Assembly (NCBI RefSeq): GCF_002081825.1
Contig: NZ_MUKU01000012.1
Span: 62,001 to 126,000, forward strand
Direction of reading: 5' to 3'
Origin: Chromobacterium haemolyticum
GTDB lineage: Bacteria; Pseudomonadota; Gammaproteobacteria; Burkholderiales; Chromobacteriaceae
Length of the DNA stretch: 64,000 nt
Shown: piece after piece, positions 47,027-55,689 of the stretch
Position numbering within the stretch: the stretch's first letter is position 1
Layout: each line of letters begins with the position of its first letter
Made by a program: the position numbers and the translations under genes
The notes under the pieces: model-generated
Seen by the model: only the letters and a program-made list of their open reading frames with translations
Told to the model about the DNA's origin: nothing
Database searches by the model: none

Positions 47027-47809
47027 TTACAGCTGGCTCAGTTTCTGCAGCATCTGATCCGCAGTGGTGATCGCCCGCGAGTTCATTTCAAACGCGCGCT
47101 GCGCGGTGATCATATTGACCAGTTCCTCGGTGACGTTGACGTTGGACGCTTCCACGAAACCGGAACGCACCGCGCCGCGGGTATCGGTCTGCGGGTCCCC
47201 GTCCTGCGGATCGCCGGAGGATGCGGACTGCAAATACAGGTTGTTGCCCACGCTTTCCAGGCCCTGCGGGTTGATGAAGGTGGTGAGCTGGATGGTGCCC
47301 GCGGTTTGCGCCGCCGGGTTATTGGGTAAAAAGTACTGCACCACCCCGGCGGTGGACACCGTAATCTGGTTGGCGGTACCGGGGATGTTGATATTGGGAT
47401 TCAGCGGATAGCCGTCAGGGTTCACCACGTCGCCATTGGAGTTGCGCTTGAACTCGCCGTTGCGGGTATACGCGGTGGTGCCGTCCGGCAGCTGGATGCG
47501 GAAGAAGCCCTCGCCGGCGATCGCCATGTCCAGCGGCTGCCCGGTCTGAGTCATATTCCCCTGGGAGTGGATGCGGGCGGTGGCCACCGCCGCCGAACCG
47601 GTTCCCACCTGCAGACCGGTGGGCGTGGTGTTGCCGTTGGCCAACTGCGCGCCGGGCTGACGCAAGGTCTGGTAATACAAGTCCTCGAAAATGCCGCGGC
47701 TGCGCTTGAAACCCACGGTGTTGACGTTAGCCAGGTTATTGGACACCACGTCCAGTTGAAACTGGCTGGAATCCATGCCGGTCTTGGCGATGTACAGTGC
47801 GCGCATCAT
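47027..47809 (-). CDS. flgG: flagellar distal rod protein FlgG
   Basis: A 260-residue distal rod protein. N-terminus MMRALYIAKTGMDSSQFQLDVVSNNLANVNTVGFKRSR and C-terminus VEASNVNVTEELVNMITAQRAFEMNSRAITTADQMLQKLSQL are classical. Two adjacent ATG (47809, 47806) are possible starts. Length as in E. coli FlgG (260). Confidence 0.97.
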   Translation of the reverse strand: MMRALYIAKTGMDSSQFQLDVVSNNLANVNTVGFKRSRGIFEDLYYQTLRQPGAQLANGNTTPTGLQVGTGSAAVATARIHSQGNMTQTGQPLDMAIAGEGFFRIQLPDGTTAYTRNGEFKRNSNGDVVNPDGYPLNPNINIPGTANQITVSTAGVVQYFLPNNPAAQTAGTIQLTTFINPQGLESVGNNLYLQSASSGDPQDGDPQTDTRGAVRSGFVEASNVNVTEELVNMITAQRAFEMNSRAITTADQMLQKLSQL

Positions 47810-47881
47810 GGCTTGTTTACCTCGTCTCCAGAACCGCACAGCCTCTACCGGGCCGCCGCGGCGAAATCTTAATCTTATGGT

Positions 47882-48625
47882 TTAACCGTTGGTGGACAAC
47901 AGCTGAGCCGCCTGCTGATCGCCTTGCTGCGCGGTCTGCATCAGACGGACGTTGAGGTCGTACTGGCGGGCGTGGGAGATCATCTGCACCAGGCTTTCCA
48001 CCGAATTGACATTGCTGGCCTCCAACATTTCCGGCACCAGCTTGACGTTGGCGTCGGCGGCCGCGTTGCCGCCACCGTTGACGCGGAACAGGCCGTCCTC
48101 GCCCTTGTACACATCCTTGGGGCCCGGATTGACCATCTTGATCTGTCCGACCAACTGCGGCGTGCGCACTACGCCGGATAGCGGAATCGCCACTACCGAA
48201 CCGTCTTCCCCCAATTGAATGCGGGAACCTGTGGGCACAACGATGGGACCGCCGTCGCCCATGATGGGCAGGCCAGAACGGGTGCGCATCATGCCGGTGG
48301 CGTCGAGCACATAGCCGCCATCGCGAGTATAAGCTTCGGCGCCGTCCGGTGCCTGCACCGCGAAGAAGCCCTTGGAGCCGATGGCGAAATCGCTGACGTT
48401 GCCGGTATGCATCAGGCTGCCCTGGCTCAGGTCGTGGCCCACGGTGTTGTCCACCACATAGGTCCGCGTCGGCGCGCCCTCGCCCACCACTGGCAAGGCG
48501 CGAAACGCCACCACGTCGGCCTTGAAGCCGTTGGTGTGCACATTGGCCAGATTGTTGGCGGTGGTGGCTTGCTGCCACATCACGTGCTTGGCGCCGTTCA
48601 TCGCCAGGTAAAGCATTCTATCCAT
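47882..48625 (-). CDS. flgF: flagellar proximal rod protein FlgF
   Basis: A 247-residue rod protein. N-terminus MDRMLYLAMNGAKHVMWQQATTANNLANVHTNGFKADV and C-terminus LEASNVNSVESLVQMISHARQYDLNVRLMQTAQQGDQQAAQLL match FlgF. It is 17 bp behind flgE and 72 bp before flgG. Confidence 0.96.
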   Translation of the reverse strand: MDRMLYLAMNGAKHVMWQQATTANNLANVHTNGFKADVVAFRALPVVGEGAPTRTYVVDNTVGHDLSQGSLMHTGNVSDFAIGSKGFFAVQAPDGAEAYTRDGGYVLDATGMMRTRSGLPIMGDGGPIVVPTGSRIQLGEDGSVVAIPLSGVVRTPQLVGQIKMVNPGPKDVYKGEDGLFRVNGGGNAAADANVKLVPEMLEASNVNSVESLVQMISHARQYDLNVRLMQTAQQGDQQAAQLLSTNG

Positions 48626-48642
48626 CGCGCGCGCTCAGTTCA

Positions 48643-49887
48643 TCAGATGTTCAGCAAGGTCTGCACCAGGGTGTCCTGGGTCTTGATGGTCTGCGCATTG
48701 GCCTGGTAATAGCGCTGCGCGGTGATCATATTGACCAGTTCCGCGGTCAGATCGACGTTGGAATCCTCCACCGCGCCGGCCTGAATAGTGCCGGTATTGC
48801 CGGTGCCGGGCGCATTGTAGGAGGCGATGCCGGAATCGTAGGTCTGCGCCCACAGATTATTGCCCTTGGACTGCAAGCCTTGCGGATTGATGAAGTTGGC
48901 GAGAGCAACCTGGCCTATGGTCTTGGTCTGGCCGTTGGTGAACGTCGCCTGGATGATGCCGGAGGACGAAATATTGATGCCCTTCAGGTTACCGGGCGCG
49001 GAGCCGTCGATGGTCGGCGGAGTGGTCACGCCGAAGTTCTGCCCCACCTGGGTGGAGCCGGTAAAGCTGAAGGCCACGGTCTGTGGCACCGCCGAGCCGT
49101 TGAGCGGGCTGGGGGTGAAATTGATATTGAACGGTCCGGGCGTGGTCAGCACGCCAGAGGTATTGAAGGTCAGCGAAAAATTGTTGCTGTTGGGCGGTGT
49201 GTTATTGGCCGGGTTGCCGTCCACATAGGCGGTCGCGGTCCAGGTCCGGCCGGCGGCGGTGGGCGCGCCGGCGACATAGTACATGGTCACCTGGTGCGGG
49301 TTGCCCAGCGAATCGTAAACCGTATTGGTGTTCGACCAGTTGTAGGAGGCCGAATTGGTCGGGTCCAGCGGCGTAACGGTCGGCACCGTGCTGCGGGAAT
49401 CCAGGTTGATGCCAAGGGTGGCCTTGGTGGTGGCCTGCGGTGACACCAGGTTGGAGTTCAGCTGTATTTTGCTGACCGGTCCCTGGGTGATATTGCCGGC
49501 GGCGTCCGCCTGCCATCCCTGCAAGAAGTTGCCGTTATTGACCACATAGCCCTGATTATTGATCTGGAACTGGCCGTTACGGGTGTAGGACAAGGTGCCG
49601 TCCGGCTGGGCCACGGTGAAGAAGCCGCCGTTGTTGATCGCCAGGTCCAAGCTGCGGCCCGTAGTGGTCACGTTGCCGTTGCTCATGTTCTGCGTCACCG
49701 CGGCCACCTTGACGCCAATGCCCGGCGTGGTGGTGGCGATGCCGTACAGGGTATTGCCGTACATGTCGGCAAACTCAGTGCGCGAACTCTTGAAGCCCAC
49801 GGTGTTGGCGTTGGCCACGTTGTTGCCGATGGTGTCCAGTTGGGTGGAGGCGGCGTTCAAGCCGCTCAAACCTTGTTGAAAGCCCAT
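48643..49887 (-). CDS. flgE: flagellar hook protein FlgE
   Basis: A 414-residue hook subunit. N-terminus MGFQQGLSGLNAASTQLDTIGNNVANANTVGFKSSRTEFADMYGN, a Thr/Asn-rich middle, and C-terminus VEDSNVDLTAELVNMITAQRYYQANAQTIKTQDTLVQTLLNI. Length is in the range of the family. It lies 36 bp behind flgD. Confidence 0.97.
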   Translation of the reverse strand: MGFQQGLSGLNAASTQLDTIGNNVANANTVGFKSSRTEFADMYGNTLYGIATTTPGIGVKVAAVTQNMSNGNVTTTGRSLDLAINNGGFFTVAQPDGTLSYTRNGQFQINNQGYVVNNGNFLQGWQADAAGNITQGPVSKIQLNSNLVSPQATTKATLGINLDSRSTVPTVTPLDPTNSASYNWSNTNTVYDSLGNPHQVTMYYVAGAPTAAGRTWTATAYVDGNPANNTPPNSNNFSLTFNTSGVLTTPGPFNINFTPSPLNGSAVPQTVAFSFTGSTQVGQNFGVTTPPTIDGSAPGNLKGINISSSGIIQATFTNGQTKTIGQVALANFINPQGLQSKGNNLWAQTYDSGIASYNAPGTGNTGTIQAGAVEDSNVDLTAELVNMITAQRYYQANAQTIKTQDTLVQTLLNI

Positions 49888-49923
49888 GATGTCAGTCCTT
49901 GAAGTCGAATGAGGCCAGCGGGA

Positions 49924-50634
49924 TCAGGCGGTCATCTGCGCCACGTCGCCCAATTGGGCGCGGCTGCCGTCCGGTAGCACCAGTTCGGGAATGCCCTGAT
50001 CCCAGGCCACCGCGGTCACTGTCTGCGTGTTGTAGGCCACGGCCGTAGTGCTGCCATTGGCGCTGGCCTGGGTCACGTCGGCGCTGAAGCTGTATTTGCC
50101 CGCCGGCACCACTTCGCCCTTGTCGTTCTTGCCGTCCCAGCTGAAGGTGTTGACGCCGGCCACCGGCTTGTCGATGGTCATGGTGCGGACCACATTGCCG
50201 TTGGCGTCCTTGACGCTGACTTTCACAGTCTGCGCCGGGCCGTTCAGCAACACGCCGGCCGGGGTGGTGCCGCCATCCGGCGGCTTGGGCAGGCTGCTGC
50301 CGGCCACCAGTACTTTTTTGCCTATCATGCTGGACGCCATCAGCGACTGGGACGCCGCCTGCGCGCCGATCAGCGCCTGCATGGACTGATTTAGCTGCTG
50401 AATACCGCCCACTTGGCTGATCTGCGCCATCTGGGCCGTCATCTGACTGTTGTCCATCGGGTTCATCGGGTCTTGAGAACGCATCTGGGCCACGAACAGT
50501 TTCAGAAAGGTGTTCTGAATGTCGCTGGCGCTGGAGCCGACCACGCCGGAATTGCTCTTGCTGCCGTTGACGCTGCTGTTCGGGTTGGTCTGAGTCTGAC
50601 TATTCAGTACGTCATAAGGATTTGCGCTAGCCAT
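49924..50634 (-). CDS. flgD: flagellar hook cap protein FlgD
   Basis: A 236-residue scaffold that caps the growing hook. The N-terminal region QNTFLKLFVAQMRSQDPMNPMDNSQMTAQMAQISQV is diagnostic. The C-terminal FlgD Ig/tudor-like part carries VRTMTIDKPVAGVNTFSWDGKNDKGEVVPAGKYSFSADV. It starts 19 bp behind flgC. Confidence 0.96.
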   Translation of the reverse strand: MASANPYDVLNSQTQTNPNSSVNGSKSNSGVVGSSASDIQNTFLKLFVAQMRSQDPMNPMDNSQMTAQMAQISQVGGIQQLNQSMQALIGAQAASQSLMASSMIGKKVLVAGSSLPKPPDGGTTPAGVLLNGPAQTVKVSVKDANGNVVRTMTIDKPVAGVNTFSWDGKNDKGEVVPAGKYSFSADVTQASANGSTTAVAYNTQTVTAVAWDQGIPELVLPDGSRAQLGDVAQMTA

Positions 50635-50653
50635 CGCCGTTACTCCTCTCGCC

Positions 50654-51064
50654 TCACTGGCCCAGCTGCAGCACTTTCTGCTGCAGCGTCTTGGCCGTAT
50701 TCATGATTTCGACATTATTCTGGTAGGCGCGGGAGGCGGCGATCATGTCGGCCATCTCCTCCACCGGATTCACATTCGGCATCGTCACGTAGCCGCGCTG
50801 GTCGGCCAGCGGATTGCCCGGGTCGTACTTGAGCCGCGGCGGGGTCTGATCTTCTACCACCGCGGTCACGCGCACGCCCGCCACCTGCGGCTGCGACGCC
50901 GTCACCGGAATCGCGGTGAACACCGCGTGACGCCCTTTGTAGGGCTCGCCGGTGGAGCTGGTCGAGCTTTCCGCGTTGGCGATATTGCTCGCCACCAGGC
51001 TGAGACGCATAGACTGCGCCGACATGGCCGAACCGGAAATGGAAAACACATTGGACAAAGACAT
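50654..51064 (-). CDS. flgC: flagellar proximal rod protein FlgC
   Basis: A 136-residue rod protein. N-terminus MSLSNVFSISGSAMSAQSMRLSLVASNIANAESS and C-terminus NPVEEMADMIAASRAYQNNVEIMNTAKTLQQKVLQLGQ are typical. Its start overlaps the flgB stop by one base (TGATG). Confidence 0.97.
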   Translation of the reverse strand: MSLSNVFSISGSAMSAQSMRLSLVASNIANAESSTSSTGEPYKGRHAVFTAIPVTASQPQVAGVRVTAVVEDQTPPRLKYDPGNPLADQRGYVTMPNVNPVEEMADMIAASRAYQNNVEIMNTAKTLQQKVLQLGQ

Positions 51065-51477
51065 CAGCCATTGCCTCCCTGGCCCTGGATCGCCGAACTC
51101 AGGCCGCTGATCCGCTTGTTCAGAAAAGTCAGCGTCGACTGGAAGCGGACCGCGTTGTCGGCGAAAGCCGCGCGCTCCACATCCATGTCCACGGTGTTGC
51201 CGTCCACACTGGGCTGCACCGCCGCGCGGTATTGCAGCGCGGCGCCGCCGCTCGCGCCGCCGGCGCCCGCAAGGTGCCGGGCATCGGTCAAATTCATCGC
51301 CAAACGACCCTGCGCATCGGTTTGCGCCTGCAAGGCCTTGCCGAAATCAAAATCCACCGCTTTGTAGCTGGGGGTTTCGTCATTGGCGATATTGCTGGCC
51401 AGCACCTCGGTGCGATAGGCCCGCAAATTCAGCGCTCGCTGCTGAAAGTCGAAATGTTTGGCGATTTTGTCTAGCAT
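51064..51477 (-). CDS. flgB: flagellar proximal rod protein FlgB
   Basis: A 137-residue rod protein and first gene of the flg series. It has FQQRALNLRAYRTEVLASNIANDETPSYKAVDFDFGKALQ near the N-terminus, and a C-terminal helix FADNAVRFQSTLTFLNKRISGLSSAIQG. AAGGAGG precedes ATG 51477, and a sigma-54 promoter lies 24 bp upstream. flgA, flgM and flgN are not nearby. Confidence 0.97.
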   Translation of the reverse strand: MLDKIAKHFDFQQRALNLRAYRTEVLASNIANDETPSYKAVDFDFGKALQAQTDAQGRLAMNLTDARHLAGAGGASGGAALQYRAAVQPSVDGNTVDMDVERAAFADNAVRFQSTLTFLNKRISGLSSAIQGQGGNG

Positions 51478-51500
51478 GTCAGCCTCCTTGAGGCGACGTT

Positions 51501-51518
51501 AAGCAGGAAGCGTGCCAA
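51501..51518 (-). promoter_or_regulatory. sigma-54 (RpoN) promoter of the flgB operon
   Basis: On the - strand TTGGCACG, four bases, CTGCTT (51518-51501), with GG and GC exactly 10 bases apart, as in TGGCAC-N5-TTGCW. It lies 24 bp before the flgB start codon; the predicted start site leaves a very short leader. Confidence 0.85.
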
Positions 51519-51777
51519 GTCATAAAACCCCAACAGCCCGTTGATTTTTCTAGGCAATCGGACAAACCCTTCTCCGCAACAGCCCAAACGGCAACAATGA
51601 GCGGCAAGATTTGCCGCCTCCGGCCCAAGCGACAGATTTTGCTTGCCGCACCGCGCAATTCGTGCCAAACCAACATAAGAACCATTGAAGACGCGTCCGA
51701 GATCGCCGACACTTACGCATTGGCAGGCGATTGCGGACGGCTTTGAGAAAATAGAGAAAACAGGCGGGGGAAGAGGC

Positions 51778-52575
51778 ATGCTGGAAGTACAACATTTAAT
51801 CATCTCGCTGGCGGAGCCGTCGCATGTGCAGGCGCAGATCATCAGCAAGGCGCTGGGCGAGATGGGCATCTCCAAAGTGGAGACCCATCCCAACGGCGAA
51901 TCGCTGCTCAGCCGTGCGCGCGAGTCGCGCCCCGACTTGGTGATCAGCGCCTATTACCTGCCCGACATGACGGGCCAGCAGTTGCTGCAACAGATGCGCG
52001 AAAGCGCCGACCTCAGCGGCATGCCTTTCATTCTGGTTTCCAGCGAAACCAATCCGGAACGACTGGAGCCCATTCGCCAGGCCGGCAGCCTTGGCATCCT
52101 GCCCAAGCCCTTCACCAGCGGCCAACTGGACGAGGTGCTGGCCAACGCGCTGGACTTCATCAATACCGAAAGCCTGGCCATGGAGGTGGACACGGACTTG
52201 GCCAACGTCCAGGTGCTGATCGTCGACGACAGCCAGACCTCGCGCCGCCATGTGCGCGCCGTGCTGGAGCGCCTGGGCTTCGAACACTTCACCGAAGCCG
52301 CCAGCGGCGCCGACGCGCTGCCGCTGCTGGAGAGCGAAAGCTTTCAGTTGATCATCGTCGACTACCACATGCCCGGCATGGACGGCTGCGAGCTGGCTCG
52401 CCACATCCGTCAAAGCAGCACCATGGGGCGCACCCCCATTCTGATGATCACCAGCGAGACCGATCACGACCGGCTGGCCGAAGTGGAAGCGGCCGGCGTC
52501 TCGGCCTGCTGCGACAAGCCCTTCTCCACCAACAAGCTGAGAGACACCATACGCGAACTGCTGCAGGAATACTGA
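51778..52575 (+). CDS. double-receiver response regulator
   Basis: A 265-residue protein of two receiver domains and no output domain. The first (1-125) lacks the phosphoacceptor: LVISAYYLPDMTG has Ala 58 where Asp is expected, though K110 (ILPKPF) remains. The second (145-265) is canonical: D150/D151, phosphoacceptor D175 (IIVDYHMPGMDG), K247 (CDKPFS). Such proteins act as phosphate sinks or protein-binding switches, often near chemotaxis or flagellar genes, as here beside flgB (divergent). ATG 51778 has GGGGGAAGAGG upstream. Its TGA stop opens repeat copy D. Confidence 0.88.
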   Translation: MLEVQHLIISLAEPSHVQAQIISKALGEMGISKVETHPNGESLLSRARESRPDLVISAYYLPDMTGQQLLQQMRESADLSGMPFILVSSETNPERLEPIRQAGSLGILPKPFTSGQLDEVLANALDFINTESLAMEVDTDLANVQVLIVDDSQTSRRHVRAVLERLGFEHFTEAASGADALPLLESESFQLIIVDYHMPGMDGCELARHIRQSSTMGRTPILMITSETDHDRLAEVEAAGVSACCDKPFSTNKLRDTIRELLQEY

Positions 52576-52715
52576 GAACCTGTTCAAAATCTGCTGCGCT
52601 TCGTGAAGCGTTGCACAGCGAGTACAAGCTCAAAATGCTCATGTACCATTAGTACATTCCGCTTTTTCGCGCGATTTCGCCCTGTCTCATCCTTGCTCGC
52701 GGGACTTTGAACAGG
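52573..52715 (-). repeat. dispersed repeat, copy D
   Basis: About 143 bp in inverse orientation to copy B. The left end TGAGAACCTGTTCAAAATC contains the stop of the response regulator gene; the right end GGGACTTTGAACAGGC is the matching inverted repeat. Read on -, the interior has GATGAGACAGGGCGAAAT, AAAGCGGAATGTACTAATGG and ACATGAGCATTTTGAGC. It fills nearly all of the space to the next gene. Confidence 0.85.
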
Positions 52716-52736
52716 CTTTGAAGCAGCCGTTCTTTA

Positions 52737-53564
52737 TTACTTAGGCGCCACCCACACCAGCCGCGAATTCGCCTTGGCCTCGCCAAACGCCTGCCGCCGC
52801 CAGTAACCCTGAGTCGCGTAAGCCTGCGCGGCGTCCAGCTCGGGAATGCGGCAGAAGTTCACCTCGCTAAAGCCTGCCTTCAGCAATTGACTTCGGCCGC
52901 GCTGCCGGGTCTTGACGCAAGTCGGCGCGCCGGCCTGCTCCACCCATGGGCGCGGCGCGCCCGGCTGCCAGGCCAGCTCCCGCTCCAGCTTGGGCTGAGT
53001 CATCATTGCAAGACCGTTGAGCACCGCGGCCAACAAGGCTTGCCAACGCTCCGCCACCGCGGTTATCTGCGGCGCCAGTTCGCCCGGATAAGTGACCAGC
53101 AAGGCCTCCACTCCGTCGGACTCATGCAGCCATTGCGCGGCGTCACGCGAAAACCCCTCCCCCACCAAGGTCAGCAGCAAGGCCTTGCGCTCCGGCTGAT
53201 GCGAGACAAAAGCTCCGCCGCCGCCCGGCACATGCAGAAAGAAGGCGTCGGCCGGCAAGTTCAGCGTATCCGGCAACTGCGAGGGCAGCCGAGTATGGGC
53301 CAAAGCGTGGACCAAACCATCATCCAGATGGGAAATCACGCGGCCATGACGGGCAAAGCAGCCCCAGGACTCCGCCAAAGCCAGTTCGGCGACGATGGTC
53401 TGCTGCTCCACTGCAAATACCTGGGCGGCGCGCTCCAGTTCGCGCTTGATCACTTCCTTCATTTCCTTGCGCGCCGCGGACGGCAGCAAGGCCTGGACAT
53501 ACAACTGGCTGACGCGCTTGGCCCAAGGACGGGAGGCCGCATAACGCTGCACGGCATACATCAT
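52737..53564 (-). CDS. hypothetical protein with GYWRRQ C-terminal motif
   Basis: A 275-residue soluble protein of unknown function, with no signal peptide. It has a helical N-terminus (KEMKEVIKRELERAAQVFAVEQQTIVAELALAE), a middle PGGGGAFVSH segment, and a C-terminus TQGYWRRQAFGEAKANSRLVWVAP. A final G(H/Y)WRxQ...G......W(I/V)xP pattern occurs in uncharacterised plasmid and phage proteins, which gives only a loose hint. The gene stands alone between a repeat copy and a terminator. Confidence 0.75.
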   Translation of the reverse strand: MMYAVQRYAASRPWAKRVSQLYVQALLPSAARKEMKEVIKRELERAAQVFAVEQQTIVAELALAESWGCFARHGRVISHLDDGLVHALAHTRLPSQLPDTLNLPADAFFLHVPGGGGAFVSHQPERKALLLTLVGEGFSRDAAQWLHESDGVEALLVTYPGELAPQITAVAERWQALLAAVLNGLAMMTQPKLERELAWQPGAPRPWVEQAGAPTCVKTRQRGRSQLLKAGFSEVNFCRIPELDAAQAYATQGYWRRQAFGEAKANSRLVWVAPK

Positions 53565-53585
53565 TCCCTACCCCTTTCCTGAAAC

Positions 53586-53613
53586 AAAAAGGGCGCATTG
53601 TAACAAAGCGCCC
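53586..53613 (-). terminator. terminator of the EAL protein gene
   Basis: GGGCGC (53591-53596) pairs with GCGCCC (53608-53613). On - it is followed by TTTTTG. It separates the EAL gene from the downstream hypothetical gene. Confidence 0.7.
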
Positions 53614-53639
53614 CCGCGTACCCAAGCCGCGATCCGGCC

Positions 53640-55220
53640 TCACCCGTCGCTCCCCCTCTTGCCGGCTGGGCGGACCCGGCTTTCCGCAATACCTGAATAC
53701 AGCCACTGCCTGAAATGATTCAAAGTCATCGGCTTGCCAAAATAAAAGCCCTGCAAATACTCGAAGCCTTTCACATTCAGATAGCTTTGCTGGCCCTGGG
53801 TCTCCACCCCTTTCACGATGACCTGCACTCCCATCTCGCTGGAGGATAAAAGCAGGCCGTCCAGGATATTCCCTTTCAGGCTGTCTTGACCCAAGGCCGA
53901 CACGTAACCCTTCTCAACCTTCAGATAGTCGAAGCCCCAGCGGCTCAGATAAGCTTTGTCGGCATAGCCGGCGCCGAAGTCATCCAAGGCCAGCCTCACC
54001 CCCATCTGCCGCAAGCCGTTGATCACCTTTTGTGCGCCGGAAGCCTCCTGCAGCGGAGCTCTCTCCGACACCTCCAGCACCAGCTGCGCCTGCTTTTCAC
54101 GCAGTAGATTGACCAGTGGCCGGCAATCCTCCAGCAATTCGGGCAAAGCCAGGTGATCGGTAGAGATATTGACCCCGACCATAAAGCCGGGAGGCAACAC
54201 GATCTGTTTCAACTCCTCGGCCACCCGCCGCAGCATATAGCGCGTCAACGGCACAATCATGCCGGCCTCAATCGCGGTCTGTATAAAGAGTTCGGAGCGC
54301 ACATTGCCCTGCACCGGGTGTCGCCATCGCGCCAGCACCTCCACCCCGACGCATTCGCCGCTGGCCGCGGTGACGATGGGCTGGTAATGGGCGAAAAACT
54401 CTTTTTGCCGAATACCCTCGGATATCTCCCAACCCGTCGCCTTGCGCCCGCCGGAACCGCGGCGCGCGCCCCAGGCGATGCCGCTGCCCAACGCCGCGGC
54501 CGCCAACAAGGCCAACCATTGGGTTTTCAGAGCCAACAACGGCACCGCCGCCCACTGCGGCGCCGCCAGCACGCCTATGCGCGCCGGTGCAGACGGCACC
54601 CAAGCCACCTCTCCAACCGTGTCCGCTCCTTGATCCCTCACCTCGCCGTTGGCCGCCAGCGCGCGCGCGCCCGCCAGCAAGCTCACTTTCAACCCTTCCC
54701 GCTCGGCCAGCGCCAATTGAGCCACCAACGGTCCCGCGTCCAACTCGATCACCCCTGCGGCATGCCCCAGCCGCAGGCCCGGCAACAACTGGCCATTGCC
54801 GGCCGACAACAAGCTCGCCCCGTTTTCAAACCCTCCCGCCTCCTCGAAGACACCGCGCCGGGAGGCGCACAACGCGCCGCCGGCGCCGCGCGCCAGGGCG
54901 AAGCGCGCCAGCGAGGTGCGCTGAACCAATTCCGCCAAAGCCTGCGTTTGAGCACGGCAATCCGGCTCCGGCGGCGGCAGCGCGTCCAAACGCGTCAACG
55001 CGGCGAACGCCGGCGACAATTGCCAGGTCAACTGTCCGACGACCAGCTCGGCCTTTTCCCCGGCCGCCGACTGCATCCTCCACGCCGTCAACGCCAGCGC
55101 CAAGCCCACCATCAACGCCAGGGCCAAACCAACGCAAACGACATAGGCCGCGCCAGAGGAGCAGGACATCAACCAGGAATGCGCCCGGTCCGCGCTTGCG
55201 AATCTGTTCTTTCCACTCAT
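53640..55220 (-). CDS. membrane EAL phosphodiesterase with CSS-like periplasmic domain
   Basis: A 526-residue cyclic-di-GMP phosphodiesterase. Membrane helix at about 24-46, a periplasmic domain with two Cys (PPEPDCRAQ and GGALCASRRG) resembling the CSS redox-sensing domain of the PdeC group, second helix at about 233-252, and an EAL domain (275-510). Catalytic residues are present: GVEVLARWRHP (EVL variant), NIS, VLEVSE, LALDDFGAGYAD, LKVEKGYV and VKGVET. It is therefore probably active, unlike the REC-EAL protein at 19.1 kb. Own terminator. Confidence 0.9.
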   Translation of the reverse strand: MSGKNRFASADRAHSWLMSCSSGAAYVVCVGLALALMVGLALALTAWRMQSAAGEKAELVVGQLTWQLSPAFAALTRLDALPPPEPDCRAQTQALAELVQRTSLARFALARGAGGALCASRRGVFEEAGGFENGASLLSAGNGQLLPGLRLGHAAGVIELDAGPLVAQLALAEREGLKVSLLAGARALAANGEVRDQGADTVGEVAWVPSAPARIGVLAAPQWAAVPLLALKTQWLALLAAAALGSGIAWGARRGSGGRKATGWEISEGIRQKEFFAHYQPIVTAASGECVGVEVLARWRHPVQGNVRSELFIQTAIEAGMIVPLTRYMLRRVAEELKQIVLPPGFMVGVNISTDHLALPELLEDCRPLVNLLREKQAQLVLEVSERAPLQEASGAQKVINGLRQMGVRLALDDFGAGYADKAYLSRWGFDYLKVEKGYVSALGQDSLKGNILDGLLLSSSEMGVQVIVKGVETQGQQSYLNVKGFEYLQGFYFGKPMTLNHFRQWLYSGIAESRVRPAGKRGSDG

Positions 55221-55422
55221 TGCCAGCCCTCAACGAAGGTTTCACGCATGGCCCGTCATCGTTGAAGTGTAGTTAGAACCTCGCAAATCTCCACAAGCCA
55301 ACGCCATGCAACCGGAGCCCCATCCTCGCCCGCCATCGCGGGCAAGCGGCAGTTTTTTTGGAGAATCGTCGCGGCAAGCGGCAAACAATCAAATACTTAG
55401 CCGGCATGTTTTTAAAAAACAG

Positions 55423-55451
55423 TTGTAAATCCGTCCGATTTACCGTATAGT
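55423..55451 (+). promoter_or_regulatory. sigma-70 promoter of the DEAD-box helicase
   Basis: TTGTAA (55423-55428), 17 bases, TATAGT (55446-55451). The start codon is at 55690, so the transcript has a leader of roughly 230 bases. That leader (55458-55689) is the only content of the 469 bp gap, and I see no small gene in it. Confidence 0.75.
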
Positions 55452-55689
55452 CCGGCCTCTTGTGTTTCCACCGGGCATTCCAAACCACGCCTCAGCCCGG
55501 GTGAGATTGCTTCATCGTCTCTGACCATTTCCAGGCTTCGTCCACGCTTATAATGTCGCATCAGACTGGACCGCTGTTCGCCGCTTGTCAGGTTAGTGCC
55601 GATGATTTACGGCTTAAAGGCGCCGTATAACCGACCGCCACCAACCTGGCTATAAGTGACGCCGGCAGTAACCGGCTTGAAAGGACATC

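Noticed and set aside
51650-51680. TTTGGCACGAATTGCG on the - strand as a second sigma-54 promoter for flgB
   Set aside because: GG to GC spacing is 8 bases; the site at 51501-51518 has correct spacing and position.
51713-51735. TTGGCAGGCGATTGC upstream of the double-receiver gene as a sigma-54 promoter
   Set aside because: GG and GC are 9, not 10, bases apart; RpoN promoters rarely tolerate this.
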